From positions 1,426,001-1,490,000 of the forward strand of contig OW818689.1 of the NCBI GenBank assembly GCA_942493325.1: a DNA stretch of 64,000 nt, in the 5' to 3' direction. Positions 1 to 8,257 of this stretch are shown piece after piece (the stretch's first letter is position 1; each line of letters begins with the position of its first letter). The stretch comes from JAAFHB01 sp942493325 (GTDB taxonomy: Bacteria > Bacteroidota > Bacteroidia > Bacteroidales > Prolixibacteraceae). A program made the position numbers and the translations under genes. Under the pieces are notes generated by a model. That model had not been told where the DNA came from, ran no database searches, and worked only from the letters and a program-made list of their open reading frames with translations.

Positions 1-1
1 T

Positions 2-79
2 CTTCATCAGCCCGTCAATGGAACATTGTTGCCTCACCATTTCGAAATCGAATGGGTCAGAAGCCTGAGAAAAAAGTAA
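2..79 (+). CDS. C-terminal end of an unidentified protein (partial)
   Basis: An open frame enters from the left window edge and ends at a TAA at 77-79. The 25 visible residues end in a basic tail (FEIEWVRSLRKK). The other two forward frames also stay open for part of this stretch, so the choice rests only on protein-like composition and on the stop lying 7 bp before the next gene. The family cannot be told from so little sequence. Confidence 0.3.
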   Translation, partial: LHQPVNGTLLPHHFEIEWVRSLRKK

Positions 80-86
80 TCGCGTT

Positions 87-431
87 ATGCCAGGAATGAA
101 TATGTGGTCAGATGAATTTGACGGTGCCATTACGATTTGCAACTGTGAAGGGATAATCACCTATATGAATGATAATTCCCAAAAACAGTTTCAAAAATAT
201 GGCGGAATTGATCTGGTTGGAACAAGCCTGCTCGATTGCCATCCCGAACCTGCGCGTTCGAAACTGGCCGGCATGTTAAAATCCCCGGTTTCGAATACCT
301 ATACAACGGAAAAATCAGGTGTTAAAAAAATCATTCACCAGACCCCTTTATACGAAGAGGGTGTTTTTAGCGGATTAATCGAAATATCTTTCGAGCTCCC
401 GCAACCCATCCCTCATTTTATCCGCGGTTGA
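87..431 (+). CDS. Small single-domain PAS protein
   Basis: The 114-residue product is essentially one PAS fold. It begins with a WSDEFDGAITICNCEGII beta-strand pair, continues through a YMNDNSQKQFQKYGG helix region and ends with a beta-rich segment (HQTPLYEEGVFSGLIEISFELP). Free-standing PAS proteins of this size, ending in PHF(I/V)R, occur in Bacteroidota and Firmicutes. They have no output domain, so a partner protein or a bound small molecule must carry any signal. The start could also be the in-frame ATG at 96, which puts MNMWSDEF at the N-terminus. It follows the partial upstream frame by 7 bp and may be co-transcribed with it. The ligand and partner are unknown. Confidence 0.75.
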   Translation: MPGMNMWSDEFDGAITICNCEGIITYMNDNSQKQFQKYGGIDLVGTSLLDCHPEPARSKLAGMLKSPVSNTYTTEKSGVKKIIHQTPLYEEGVFSGLIEISFELPQPIPHFIRG

Positions 432-461
432 TAAATTCATTTTTTTTCATAACTTTGGAAT

Positions 462-557
462 ATGGAAAGTACAAATTTTGATAGGGACAAATTTGTTAAC
501 TATTGGATTAGTAGTTCTGACGAGGATTTTGAAACCATGATCGCACTATGGATATAG
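462..557 (+). pseudogene. Remnant of a HEPN-domain gene
   Basis: An ATG at 462 opens a frame of only 31 codons. It resembles the start of the HEPN partner in HEPN/MNT pairs: a YWISSSDEDFETMIAL segment that in intact proteins forms the first helix. The frame then hits TAG at 555-557, inside the start of the nucleotidyltransferase gene, which it overlaps by 10 bp. The RxxxxH active-site region of HEPN toxins is wholly missing. The simplest reading is an internal deletion that removed most of the HEPN gene and joined its first 30 codons to the MNT gene. The assignment relies on a short motif. Confidence 0.5.
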
Positions 558-865
558 GAATTAATACGAAAGTAAAAGAATATATTGAATCTGTTGCAAA
601 GCAGCAGCCAGGTTTAGTTTCTGCATATTTATTTGGTTCTTATGCAAAAAACATGGATCAATCAGAAAGTGATATAGATGTGGCTTTAGTAATTGATGAA
701 TTGTCTGATAGTGATAGATTTGATACGCAAGTGAGGTTGATGTTACTGGCGGCCAAAATCGATAATAGAATTGAGCCTCATCCAATTTCAAAACATGATC
801 TCAATTCAAACAATCCATTTGCGGTTGAAATCAGAAGAACGGGAATCGAGATAAAAGTAAAATAA
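548..865 (+). CDS. MNT-type minimal nucleotidyltransferase
   Basis: The 105-residue protein has the nucleotidyltransferase signature near residues 28-45: LFGSYAKNM followed by SDIDVALV, giving the GS motif and the DxD metal-binding pair. MNT proteins are the antitoxin half of HEPN/MNT toxin-antitoxin pairs, where they AMPylate or otherwise neutralise a HEPN RNase. Here the HEPN gene just upstream is reduced to about 31 codons, so this MNT is probably an orphan antitoxin. An alternative is that the short upstream frame is a translational leader. No full-length HEPN gene follows it. The domain call is firm, the function in this strain is not. Confidence 0.85.
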   Translation: MDIGINTKVKEYIESVAKQQPGLVSAYLFGSYAKNMDQSESDIDVALVIDELSDSDRFDTQVRLMLLAAKIDNRIEPHPISKHDLNSNNPFAVEIRRTGIEIKVK

Positions 866-1200
866 TAATTTGCTTTTAAAAGGCCAGATTGAATCGAAGA
901 TCAACGAAGCTAATAGCCATTAAATAATAATTCAACCCGTACCGGGTTGTTTCTGCGTTATGTCCATTTCCCCCAGTTCCGCAAGCTACACTGGGGGTCA
1001 TTAACATTCAACTCCTTCGGAGTATTTACACCTCAATTAAGTTAAATTCGGAAGTTAGTTATATAGTAGGTTGCCATTTAAAATAAGGTCTAAGGAAAAG
1101 GCAGTCAATGTTATTTGAATAGGAAAATATGACACTATTACATACCTATGACTTAGAGTCAATTCAAAAAAAATAATTCAAAACATTTTCTTAAAAGAAT
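866..1200. repeat. Gene-free interval with three consecutive hairpin-forming palindromes
   Basis: No gene is visible in these 335 bases. Three perfect inverted repeats follow each other. AACCCG/CGGGTT lies at 934-948 with a 3-nt loop. CCCCCAGT/ACTGGGGG lies at 970-997 with a 12-nt loop. ACTCC/GGAGT lies at 1011-1023 with a 3-nt loop. The block is GC-rich against AT-rich flanks, which is typical of small dispersed palindromic elements in Bacteroidota. No T-run follows any stem, so simple terminators are unlikely. From about 1050 to 1200 I see only AT-rich sequence. Confidence 0.5.
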
Positions 1201-1677
1201 TCAGGAAGTTATCTCCTCGTTAAGTTCGAATATTGCTTCGATCTCGACCGGAACATTTTCAGGAAGGCTTCCTACTCCGACGGCACTGCGGACACCAATT
1301 CCATTTATATGTCCGAAAACTTCAGCAAACAACTCGCTGCATCCATTAATGACATAAGGTTGTTTTTCGAAATCGGTGGTTGCATTTACCATACCGAAAA
1401 CTTTAATCACACGTTTTACCCGGTTAAGACTTCCCAGGCTGGCAATCAATGTAGACAATATTGTAAGTCCGGCCTGGTATGCAGCAAGTTTGCCCGCTTC
1501 CTGGTCTATATCCTTACCTATCTTTCCCCGCTGAAGCGTTCCGTCAGTATTCACCGGCAAATGTCCGGATACATAAATATGATTACCGACCTTCAAAAGC
1601 GGGGTATACACTCCTTTAGGTTCGGGTGCCGGTGGCAATACTATGTTAAGCGCTAAAAATCTTGATTCGTTATCCAT
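1201..1677 (-). CDS. RidA/YjgF/UK114-family protein
   Basis: The 158-residue product matches the longer RidA-like subgroup. It has a PKGVYTPLLKVGNHIYVSGHLPV core near residues 20-43 and the C-terminal GVRSAVGVGSLPENVPVEIEAIF signature. This includes the conserved Arg that in RidA binds the carboxylate of imine/enamine intermediates. Classical RidA hydrolyses reactive 2-aminoacrylate released by PLP enzymes. This subgroup is about 25 residues longer and its substrate is not established. On the minus strand a TAATTTTG box (1704-1711) lies 27 bp upstream of the start codon and may be the -7 element, although no good -33 box accompanies it. The gene appears monocistronic. Confidence 0.9.
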   Translation of the reverse strand: MDNESRFLALNIVLPPAPEPKGVYTPLLKVGNHIYVSGHLPVNTDGTLQRGKIGKDIDQEAGKLAAYQAGLTILSTLIASLGSLNRVKRVIKVFGMVNATTDFEKQPYVINGCSELFAEVFGHINGIGVRSAVGVGSLPENVPVEIEAIFELNEEITS

Positions 1678-1758
1678 GATATTTGTATTTTTAATTAGCC
1701 TGACAAAATTAAGAAAACATTGCGACGAATGATTGCAGATAACAGGCTTGTTTTGTAT

Positions 1759-3552
1759 CTACAACTGAATGATCAGCACCATTTTTTGTGAATCACGCAG
1801 CACCTCGACATGGATTGTTTCACCATGTTTGAGCTGATTTAACCTGAACATATAGTCCTGTATGTTGTTCACAGATTTACCGTTAATCGAAATAATAATA
1901 TCTCCTTTTTTCATACCTCCGATTGCAGCCGGTCTACCGGGAGTGACCAGGTCAGCCCGCAAGCCATTTTTGATATTACCTGCAAAGTCAGGCATAATTC
2001 CAAGCGATATCCCCTTCCTTCGTGTTCCCCGGCCGGTTTCGATCTTTGGTCCGGCTTCCTTAAAGGCAAGTTTAGTTTCTGTATTTGCTAGTTTTAAAAT
2101 AAGATGGTAAGTCAGATCCGCAATCCTGAGCATCCCATCATAGTTAATTTTTTCCCAGGTATCGGCCGGTGTGTGATAATCGAGGTGGGCTCCCGATGAA
2201 ATAAACAATACGGGAATATTTTTGCCATAGAAAGCGGCATGATCCGACGGTCCATAGCCTTCGTAAGACAAGGAAAGCTTTTGAATCGTTGTATCGCACG
2301 AGGTATAAATCATATTTTTAAACATGTCGGAAGTTCCGACGCCACCAATCTGAATCTTCGAATTCTCATTCAAACGGCCAACCATATCAAGGTTAACCAT
2401 GGCATTGACTTTATTCAGGTCGATTTCGGCATCGCCGACATAATGTTTGGAGCCCAGCATTCCCTTTTCTTCACCCGAGAAAGCAATAACCAAAATGCTT
2501 CTCTTGTGACTTTCAGGAGAAGCGGCAAGTTGCTGCGCCAGTTCAAGGACCATTCCGACACCTGAAGCATTGTCGTCCGCACCGTGGTGTACACCCAGTG
2601 TGTCCTGAACCCGACTTCCGGAACCCAAACCACCCAGGCCTATATGATCGAAATGGGCTCCGAGAACCACATACTCATTCTTCAGGGAATTATCACTACC
2701 GGGAATAACCATCACCACATTCCGGGTTGGTACCTTTGTCTGAACGATATCCGATTGCCCTGAAATACTGATACCTGCACTAAAACTTGCAGGGGTATGA
2801 AGTTCATTAAGTTTTTTTTCAAGACCCTCAATATCAACTGATTTATGTCCAAGAAGCTGATTCGCAATTTTTCTCGTAATACGCATTGCGGGAATCCCAA
2901 CCGATTGTTCTCCTTTTGCCAGTGGCTCAAATTTGTCTTCCGGATCAAAGGTGGTACCTGAAACAAGCAATACTGCCGAAGCTCCCCGGTCTTTAGCTAC
3001 AAGCACCTTATCGCGGTCGCGGCTGTATTTTATAAACGGGCTTATCGTTTTCTCAATTTCAGGATCAGCACGTAGAATCATCACAATTTTTCCCTGCACA
3101 TCAATACCGCTATAATCATTCCATTTAAGGCTATCTTCCTTAATATCAAAACCATATCCGGCAAATACCACCTCTCCGCTGAAAATTCCGCTGTGTGAAA
3201 AAGCCAATGGTTCAAAATCACGACTAACGTATAATGGAGTACCACCTATCGCCAGACTATTTGACGGTCCGGCAATAATTTTATCGGTAACCCTGAAACG
3301 CTGAAACCCATTTGCATACAGGGGGATCAATCCGCTTTTGATCAATTCGCCGCGAATATACTCCGCCGCGAGGCTATCACCATCCATACCGGTAAGCCGT
3401 CCTTTCAATTCGTCGGAGGACAGGTACCTGACATGATTTTTGAGTTCATTCAGAGTTACTTCCCCTGATTTTTTCTTCTCTTTCGCAAATGAGATCATGC
3501 TCAGAACGATGAAAACAAAGACAATTCTTACGAAGATATTCATAGTCTGCAT
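1759..3552 (-). CDS. Secreted M28-family zinc aminopeptidase with PA and PDZ domains
   Basis: The 597-residue protein begins with a signal peptide (hydrophobic run at residues 7-22, ending SFAKEK). A PA-like insert spans roughly 105-240. The M28 catalytic domain follows with co-catalytic zinc ligands visible as H300 (GAHFDH), D326 (HHGADDNASG), E361/E362 (FSGEEKG), D389 (NLDMVG) and H460 (HLDYHTPADTW). Residues about 510-597 form a PDZ domain (GMKKGDIIISINGK). Such enzymes trim N-terminal residues from peptides in the periplasm or at the cell surface. A second in-frame Met at residue 4 is an equally good start. It lies 41 bp downstream of the response-regulator gene on the same strand and may share its transcript. 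Confidence 0.93.
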   Translation of the reverse strand: MQTMNIFVRIVFVFIVLSMISFAKEKKKSGEVTLNELKNHVRYLSSDELKGRLTGMDGDSLAAEYIRGELIKSGLIPLYANGFQRFRVTDKIIAGPSNSLAIGGTPLYVSRDFEPLAFSHSGIFSGEVVFAGYGFDIKEDSLKWNDYSGIDVQGKIVMILRADPEIEKTISPFIKYSRDRDKVLVAKDRGASAVLLVSGTTFDPEDKFEPLAKGEQSVGIPAMRITRKIANQLLGHKSVDIEGLEKKLNELHTPASFSAGISISGQSDIVQTKVPTRNVVMVIPGSDNSLKNEYVVLGAHFDHIGLGGLGSGSRVQDTLGVHHGADDNASGVGMVLELAQQLAASPESHKRSILVIAFSGEEKGMLGSKHYVGDAEIDLNKVNAMVNLDMVGRLNENSKIQIGGVGTSDMFKNMIYTSCDTTIQKLSLSYEGYGPSDHAAFYGKNIPVLFISSGAHLDYHTPADTWEKINYDGMLRIADLTYHLILKLANTETKLAFKEAGPKIETGRGTRRKGISLGIMPDFAGNIKNGLRADLVTPGRPAAIGGMKKGDIIISINGKSVNNIQDYMFRLNQLKHGETIHVEVLRDSQKMVLIIQL

Positions 3553-3594
3553 TTTAGATTAGCTCTATTTAGTTGTAATTTCGCGCCTTTACAG

Positions 3595-4317
3595 TCAAAC
3601 CTTCTTGCCGGGCATTACAAGGCGGTATCCTACATTATGTACATTTTCAATTTTGACATCCGGATCGGCTTTGAGATGTTTTCGTAAACGGGAAATAAAA
3701 ACATCCATGCTTCGGCTCGAAAAAAAATGGTCATTACCCCACACAGCATTCAGGATATCTTCACGACGAAGCACTTTATCGTGGTTATCGAGCAGAAATG
3801 CCAGCAAAACAGCCTCCCGGTGAGTCAGATCCTTGTGAGCGTCACCGGATGATAACCGCAGGTTTTCGGAGGAAAAAGAAAAACAGCCAAACTGAAATAA
3901 CTTGCTTACCGGCTCCTGCCGGAGCTGAATTTTACTTCGCTTCAGAAAAATTTCGATTTTAAGTACCAGTTCCTCGATACTGAATGGTTTGGTAATATAA
4001 TCGTCACCCCCCTGCTGTAAACCAAAGATTTTATCCTCACTTGTTGACCGGGCTGTTAAAAAAATAATCGGGATCTCGTGGTTAAATTCCCTGATATTCC
4101 GCGCCAGCGTAAAACCATCCATTTTAGGGAGCATCACATCGAGAATGCAGATATCATACGATTGAGTGGTTACTTTTTCGAGGGCAGTGATCCCGTCTTC
4201 ACAAAAGTCAACCGCATAGCCTCTCATCATGAGGTTATCGCTGGTCACAAACGACAAGGTCTGATCATCTTCGACGTAGAGTATTCTCCCCTTATTTTTT
4301 CCCTGTAGCTCCTGCAT
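3595..4317 (-). CDS. OmpR/PhoB-family response regulator (RprY-like)
   Basis: The 240-residue protein has a receiver domain with the acidic pair D17/D18, phospho-acceptor D60 (ILDVMLPKMDGF) and K110 (DDYITKPFS). A C-terminal winged helix (about 140-235) contains LTHREAVLLAFLLDN and the recognition region SSRSMDVFISRLRKHL. It is the DNA-binding partner of the histidine kinase encoded 187 bp upstream on the same strand. The pair resembles RprX/RprY of Bacteroides. The gap between the two genes holds a long heptamer array, so expression of the regulator relative to the kinase may depend on that sequence. The signal and regulon are unknown. Confidence 0.93.
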   Translation of the reverse strand: MQELQGKNKGRILYVEDDQTLSFVTSDNLMMRGYAVDFCEDGITALEKVTTQSYDICILDVMLPKMDGFTLARNIREFNHEIPIIFLTARSTSEDKIFGLQQGGDDYITKPFSIEELVLKIEIFLKRSKIQLRQEPVSKLFQFGCFSFSSENLRLSSGDAHKDLTHREAVLLAFLLDNHDKVLRREDILNAVWGNDHFFSSRSMDVFISRLRKHLKADPDVKIENVHNVGYRLVMPGKKV

Positions 4318-4396
4318 ATTTATTCGTAGTTTCTGTTGTTTCTATTATTGTTTCTTTTAGCCCCCCTACTTGCTGAGGTAATTCCGTTCCCGAAAA

Positions 4397-4501
4397 GCCA
4401 GTTGCCAGCAGCCAGCCGCCAGTTGCCCGTTGCCAGTTGCCAGTTGCCAGCAGCCAGTTGCCAGTTGCCAGTTGCCAGTTGCCAGTTGCCAGTTGCCAGT
4501 T
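4397..4501 (-). repeat. Heptamer array, 15 units of CTGGCAA (coding-strand sense)
   Basis: Fifteen uninterrupted 7-bp units run from 4397 to 4501. Eleven are exactly GCCAGTT on the plus strand (AACTGGC on the minus strand) and four are variants (GCCAGCA twice, GCCAGCC, GCCCGTT). The array starts 3 bp after the histidine-kinase stop codon (TAG at 4505-4507, minus strand) and lies inside the kinase-regulator gap. The seven most proximal units are identical, which suggests recent expansion by slippage. Seven is not a multiple of three, and the array encodes only a spurious repeating QLPVASC peptide on the plus strand. The same heptamer recurs near 20.4 kb. Confidence 0.9.
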
Positions 4502-4504
4502 GCC

Positions 4505-5773
4505 CTATCCCTTTTGAGGAATCTTTATTTCAAAAGTGGCACCACAGCCCGGTTCATTGATCAAACCGATCATCCACCGGTGTGCATTACAGATTGTTTT
4601 CACATAGTATAAGCCAAGACCAAAACCTTTCACATCATGGAGGTTTCCGGCCGGAATACGGTAAAATTTCTGAAATATGCGGTGTTGAAATTCACTTCTG
4701 ATTCCGGGGCCATTGTCGCAGATCCTGATTATCACATTTTTGTCATCTCGCGAAGTTTCAATTGTAATAATTGGTTCATCACCGGAGTATTTCGAAGCAT
4801 TATCCAGCAAATTGTGGATTATATTGGTCAGATGCAGCAGATCGGCTTCAATGACACCCACTGAATCGGAAAGCGCAGTATTTACCACCAGATCACGTTT
4901 GGAATTTGCCTTGCAGTTATTCACCACTTCCAAAATTAATTTATTCAGATCAACCTGTACCCTGTTAAGATGAAAACTCTGATTTTCTATTCTTGCTATC
5001 TGAAGCACCTTATCGACCTGCTGATTTAAACGGTTATTTTCCTGCTTAATTACCGCGCCATAGGTTAACAACCGCACCGGATCGTTAACAATCCCAGGAT
5101 TCATAATCACATCGGCCGAGATATTGATACTCGATATGGGCGTTTTAAACTCATGTGTCATATTGTTAATGAAATCTTTTTGCATCTCCGATAACCGCTT
5201 TTGCTGAAGAATGACAAAAATTGCGTATACAAAAAAGATAATGGCCACTAACAGGAGCGTAATCAATAAGAACCAGATGGTCATGTCGCCAATAATTGTA
5301 TTTCGCATCCGGGGGAAGTTCACGCCAAAATAATAGGTATACTGATCGTATTTCGGAAGATTGGCACTGAGAACATTTGATTGCGAAATCCCACTCTGTG
5401 CCACATAGTTGCCATATTCCATCTTATCGGTCTGACAGTTGTAAATCGCATATTCAAAATCGGCATGCAGATTCAGTTTGTCGAACTCTGTTTTCAGATA
5501 AAACTCAAGGATATTGGCATCAATTACGCCATTGAGGTCAACAACAAAATAGTTGGTTGAAAGCTGGCGGATTGGATTCGTCCGTAAGGGCTCAGTCTGA
5601 CTGTACTTACTCATTTGTTCAGCCACGTTTTTCAACCCGATTACTACGCTCTGGACGAATTGCTTTTCATTGATGTTCCATGCATTTTGAAGAAAATATA
5701 CCTGGATCGAGATAATCCCGACAATTGCAAATGCCCCGAGCAAGACTACAAACCGAATATGTTTTTGACGCAT
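4505..5773 (-). CDS. Membrane sensor histidine kinase (RprX-like)
   Basis: The 422-residue protein has two membrane segments (about 7-27 and 164-189) enclosing a roughly 135-residue periplasmic sensor region. A HisKA domain follows with phospho-acceptor H207 (NNMTHEFKTPISS). The HATPase domain shows an N box (NIIHNLLDNASKYS), G1 (DNGPGI), F box and G2 (GFGLGLYYVK). It is the partner of the response regulator directly downstream. Its stop codon touches the heptamer array. The periplasmic domain has no recognisable family, so the stimulus cannot be inferred. Confidence 0.95.
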   Translation of the reverse strand: MRQKHIRFVVLLGAFAIVGIISIQVYFLQNAWNINEKQFVQSVVIGLKNVAEQMSKYSQTEPLRTNPIRQLSTNYFVVDLNGVIDANILEFYLKTEFDKLNLHADFEYAIYNCQTDKMEYGNYVAQSGISQSNVLSANLPKYDQYTYYFGVNFPRMRNTIIGDMTIWFLLITLLLVAIIFFVYAIFVILQQKRLSEMQKDFINNMTHEFKTPISSINISADVIMNPGIVNDPVRLLTYGAVIKQENNRLNQQVDKVLQIARIENQSFHLNRVQVDLNKLILEVVNNCKANSKRDLVVNTALSDSVGVIEADLLHLTNIIHNLLDNASKYSGDEPIITIETSRDDKNVIIRICDNGPGIRSEFQHRIFQKFYRIPAGNLHDVKGFGLGLYYVKTICNAHRWMIGLINEPGCGATFEIKIPQKG

Positions 5774-5992
5774 TTTAACTTCTGAAATGGGTGGGTTAGG
5801 ATCAGCTACGCCCGTAATTGATCTGCGACTTAATAACCCGATAAAATTAAGAAAAATAAAGAACAGCCTCAGCTATTTACATTTCGTTTACAAACTTTTA
5901 CATTTCATTTAGTATGTTTTTGCATTAAAATGATCGATGGTGTAAAAAATTTCGGATATTTGCACCATCAAATAATCAATATAGTAAAAACC

Positions 5993-6412
5993 ATGAAAAA
6001 ATTAATTCTACTATTGGTTCTGCCTTTGTTTGTTGCTTTAAATTCAAACGCCCAGACTCCTGCACCGGCAACTCCTGTTAATCCGAATGCACCGGTTGCA
6101 AAATGGGATAAAACCGTGAATGACTTTGGAGAAATTGCCTTTAATGTTCCGAAAACTGCTGAATTCAAGCTTACAAATGCAGGTAAGCAACCTTTGATCA
6201 TCAGTTCTGCACGGGCATCATGCGGATGCACAAACCTTAAATTTTCACAGGAACCCATCCTGCCGGGTAAAAGCACAGTGGTTTCTGCTACTTATAATGC
6301 TCAGGCTCAGGGAGTGTTTGCCAAAACAGTGACAGTCGTTACCAATGCCCATCCCGACCCGGTTGTTTTACAGATTAAAGGAACAGTTTTAGGGCAGTCA
6401 CTCATAAAATAA
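5993..6412 (+). CDS. DUF1573-domain secreted protein
   Basis: I place the start at the ATG at 5993, not at the upstream in-frame ATG at 5930, because it gives a clear signal peptide (MKKLILLLVLPLFVALNSNAQ). The mature part of about 118 residues is a single DUF1573 immunoglobulin-like domain. Visible hallmarks are VNDFGEIAFNVPKTAEFKLTN, SARASCGCT and LPGKSTVVSATYNA. These domains are abundant in Bacteroidota envelopes and resemble ASH/MSP folds, but the function is unknown. A weak promoter-like box, GATATTTG (5955-5962), precedes it. A dedicated terminator follows at 6486-6519, so the gene is probably transcribed alone. Confidence 0.9.
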   Translation: MKKLILLLVLPLFVALNSNAQTPAPATPVNPNAPVAKWDKTVNDFGEIAFNVPKTAEFKLTNAGKQPLIISSARASCGCTNLKFSQEPILPGKSTVVSATYNAQAQGVFAKTVTVVTNAHPDPVVLQIKGTVLGQSLIK

Positions 6413-6425
6413 TCCGAACAACATT

Positions 6426-6461
6426 GCGTCAGACTGTAACTGGCTGTGCCAGTTACAACGC
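6426..6461 (+). repeat. Long imperfect hairpin with inverted TGGC/GCCA core
   Basis: TGTAACTGGC (6435-6444) and GCCAGTTACA (6448-6457) are perfect inverted repeats around a TGT loop. They are extended by GCGT (6426-6429) and ACGC (6458-6461) with a small one-sided bulge. No T-run follows, and a normal terminator lies 25 bp further on, so this is an additional structure in the 3' region of the DUF1573 transcript. Its core, AACTGGC...GCCAGTT, is one forward and one inverted copy of the heptamer found in the arrays at 4.4 and 20.4 kb. Confidence 0.6.
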
Positions 6462-6485
6462 GCAAAAACGAGTTTAATGAACAGG

Positions 6486-6519
6486 AAAGGTGAAATCTTA
6501 CAAGGGTTTCACCTTTTTT
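6486..6519 (+). terminator. Rho-independent terminator after the DUF1573 gene
   Basis: AAAGGTGAAA (6486-6495) pairs perfectly with TTTCACCTTT (6507-6516) across an 11-nt loop, and a T-run follows. It ends the DUF1573 transcript before the gpmI promoter. Confidence 0.85.
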
Positions 6520-6621
6520 ATTTAAACAAAAAGTCTTCCCAAAATGTATCTTTGAAGGAATACCTTTGATTTGAAGTAATTATATCAAATCGTTAAATAT
6601 GACGGCTCACATTTCAAATCC

Positions 6622-6652
6622 TTTTCTGGTGCACCGAAATAACCTATTTTTG
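6622..6652 (+). promoter_or_regulatory. Putative gpmI promoter
   Basis: An exact Bacteroidota -7 box, TATTTTTG, lies at 6645-6652 and is followed by CAT. A partial -33 match (TTTT, 6622-6625) sits 19 bp upstream. The predicted transcript would begin near 6660, about 30 bp before the gpmI ATG. Confidence 0.5.
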
Positions 6653-6690
6653 CATGAATTTTACAATACGCTAATTCAATTCAAACAAAT

Positions 6691-8223
6691 ATGACAACAA
6701 TTAAAAAAACAATGCTGATGATTCTTGACGGATGGGGCATCGGTGACAAATCTGCCTCAGATGTAATTTATTCGACGCCAACTCCTTTTATAGATTCATT
6801 GTACGAAAAATACCCGCATAGTCAATTACTTGCCAGCGGCGAGAATGTCGGTTTGCCTGACGGGCAGATGGGAAATTCTGAGGTTGGCCACCTTAATATC
6901 GGGGCCGGACGTGTCCTTTACCAGGATCTCGTTAAAATTAATAAAGCAATCAGGGAGAAGACTTTGTGGAATAATCCCCAGATTGTTAAAGCATATACCT
7001 ATGCCAAAGAAAATAATAAGCAAGTACATCTCATAGGACTTATAGGGCCTGGCGGGGTTCATGCACTCAGCCTGCACATGATTGCCCTTGCACAGATCGC
7101 TACTGAATTTGGGTTACAAAAGGTATTTGTCCACGGACTGACCGATGGACGCGATACGGATCCCCGTTCGGCTTATGACTTTGTAAAGGAAGATCTAAAA
7201 GCACTTGCAAACACCAATGCCCGGTTTGCCACACTTATCGGACGCTATTATGGTATGGACCGTGATACCAACTGGGATCGGATTAAACTGGCCTATGACC
7301 TTCTTACCCGGGCGGCAGGAACAAAACACAAAGATATACTCGCAGCAATACAGGAGTCGTATGACGCCGAAATCACCGACGAATTTATTAAGCCAATTGT
7401 CATCACCGACGAATCGGGTCAGCCGCTTACTACAATCCAGGAGGATGACGTGGTAATCTGTTTTAACTACCGCTCCGACCGCCTTCGCGAACTCACGATC
7501 GTTTTTACGCAGGAAAATCACCAGGAACAACTGATGAAAACAATACCGTTGCAATGGTATACAATGACCAATTACAAATCGTCATTTAAAGGTATTCACA
7601 TCATTTTCAACAAAGACAATGTTCAGAATACGATGGGTGAAATGGTGTCGAAAGCGGGACTTGACCAGATCAGAATTGCTGAAACGGAGAAATATGCCCA
7701 CGTCACCTTCTTTTTCTCGGGCGGCCGCGAAAATGAGTTTCCCGGAGAGAAACGGATCCTGATTCCATCGCCAAAGGTTGCGACTTACGACTTACAGCCC
7801 GAAATGTCTGCCCCTTTGGTAAAAGAGGCCATTATCGCTGAACTTTACACGAAAACCGCCGATTTTATCTGTCTGAACTTTGCCAATGGCGATATGGTTG
7901 GACACACGGGTGTTTACAGTGCCATTCAAACCGCTGTCAAAGCCGTGGATCAATGTGTTAGGGAAGTAGTTACAGCCGCAAGCGCCAACGGTTATGATGT
8001 AGTCATTATTGCCGATCATGGGAATGCCGACTATGCCCTGAACCCTGACGGAAGTGAAAATACCGCTCATTCCCTGAATCCCGTTCCGTTTATCTGGGTT
8101 ACAGATAACACGAACGGCAAAGCTTTCGATGGCATTCTTGCAGATGTGGCTCCTACCCTGCTTACAATCATGGGATTGGCTGTACCACCGGAAATGACAG
8201 GAAAAGTACTGATCGAAAAATAA
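6691..8223 (+). CDS. gpmI: 2,3-bisphosphoglycerate-independent phosphoglycerate mutase
   Basis: The 510-residue protein belongs to the alkaline-phosphatase superfamily and interconverts 3- and 2-phosphoglycerate in glycolysis and gluconeogenesis. Metal and catalytic elements are visible: D13 (LDGWGIGD), the phospho-serine S63 in GQMGNSEVGHLN, the substrate-binding HGLTDGRDTDPRS segment, FNYRSDRLRELT, and C-terminal ligands in NFANGDMVGHTG and IADHGNADY. Length is normal for the Mn-dependent bacterial form. It stands alone with its own promoter, and the DUF3109 gene follows 76 bp later. Confidence 0.98.
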   Translation: MTTIKKTMLMILDGWGIGDKSASDVIYSTPTPFIDSLYEKYPHSQLLASGENVGLPDGQMGNSEVGHLNIGAGRVLYQDLVKINKAIREKTLWNNPQIVKAYTYAKENNKQVHLIGLIGPGGVHALSLHMIALAQIATEFGLQKVFVHGLTDGRDTDPRSAYDFVKEDLKALANTNARFATLIGRYYGMDRDTNWDRIKLAYDLLTRAAGTKHKDILAAIQESYDAEITDEFIKPIVITDESGQPLTTIQEDDVVICFNYRSDRLRELTIVFTQENHQEQLMKTIPLQWYTMTNYKSSFKGIHIIFNKDNVQNTMGEMVSKAGLDQIRIAETEKYAHVTFFFSGGRENEFPGEKRILIPSPKVATYDLQPEMSAPLVKEAIIAELYTKTADFICLNFANGDMVGHTGVYSAIQTAVKAVDQCVREVVTAASANGYDVVIIADHGNADYALNPDGSENTAHSLNPVPFIWVTDNTNGKAFDGILADVAPTLLTIMGLAVPPEMTGKVLIEK

Positions 8224-8257
8224 ACTGGTTTTTTTACAATTCGAAAACTTTAAAAAA

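Noticed and set aside
4397..4501. CRISPR array
   Set aside because: The repeats are only 7 bp with no spacers and no cas genes are nearby.
4336..4612. Small plus-strand frames across the heptamer array (repeating QLPVASC peptide)
   Set aside because: The peptide is simply a translation of a 7-bp repeat read in threes; there is no start context and it runs into the antisense of the kinase gene.
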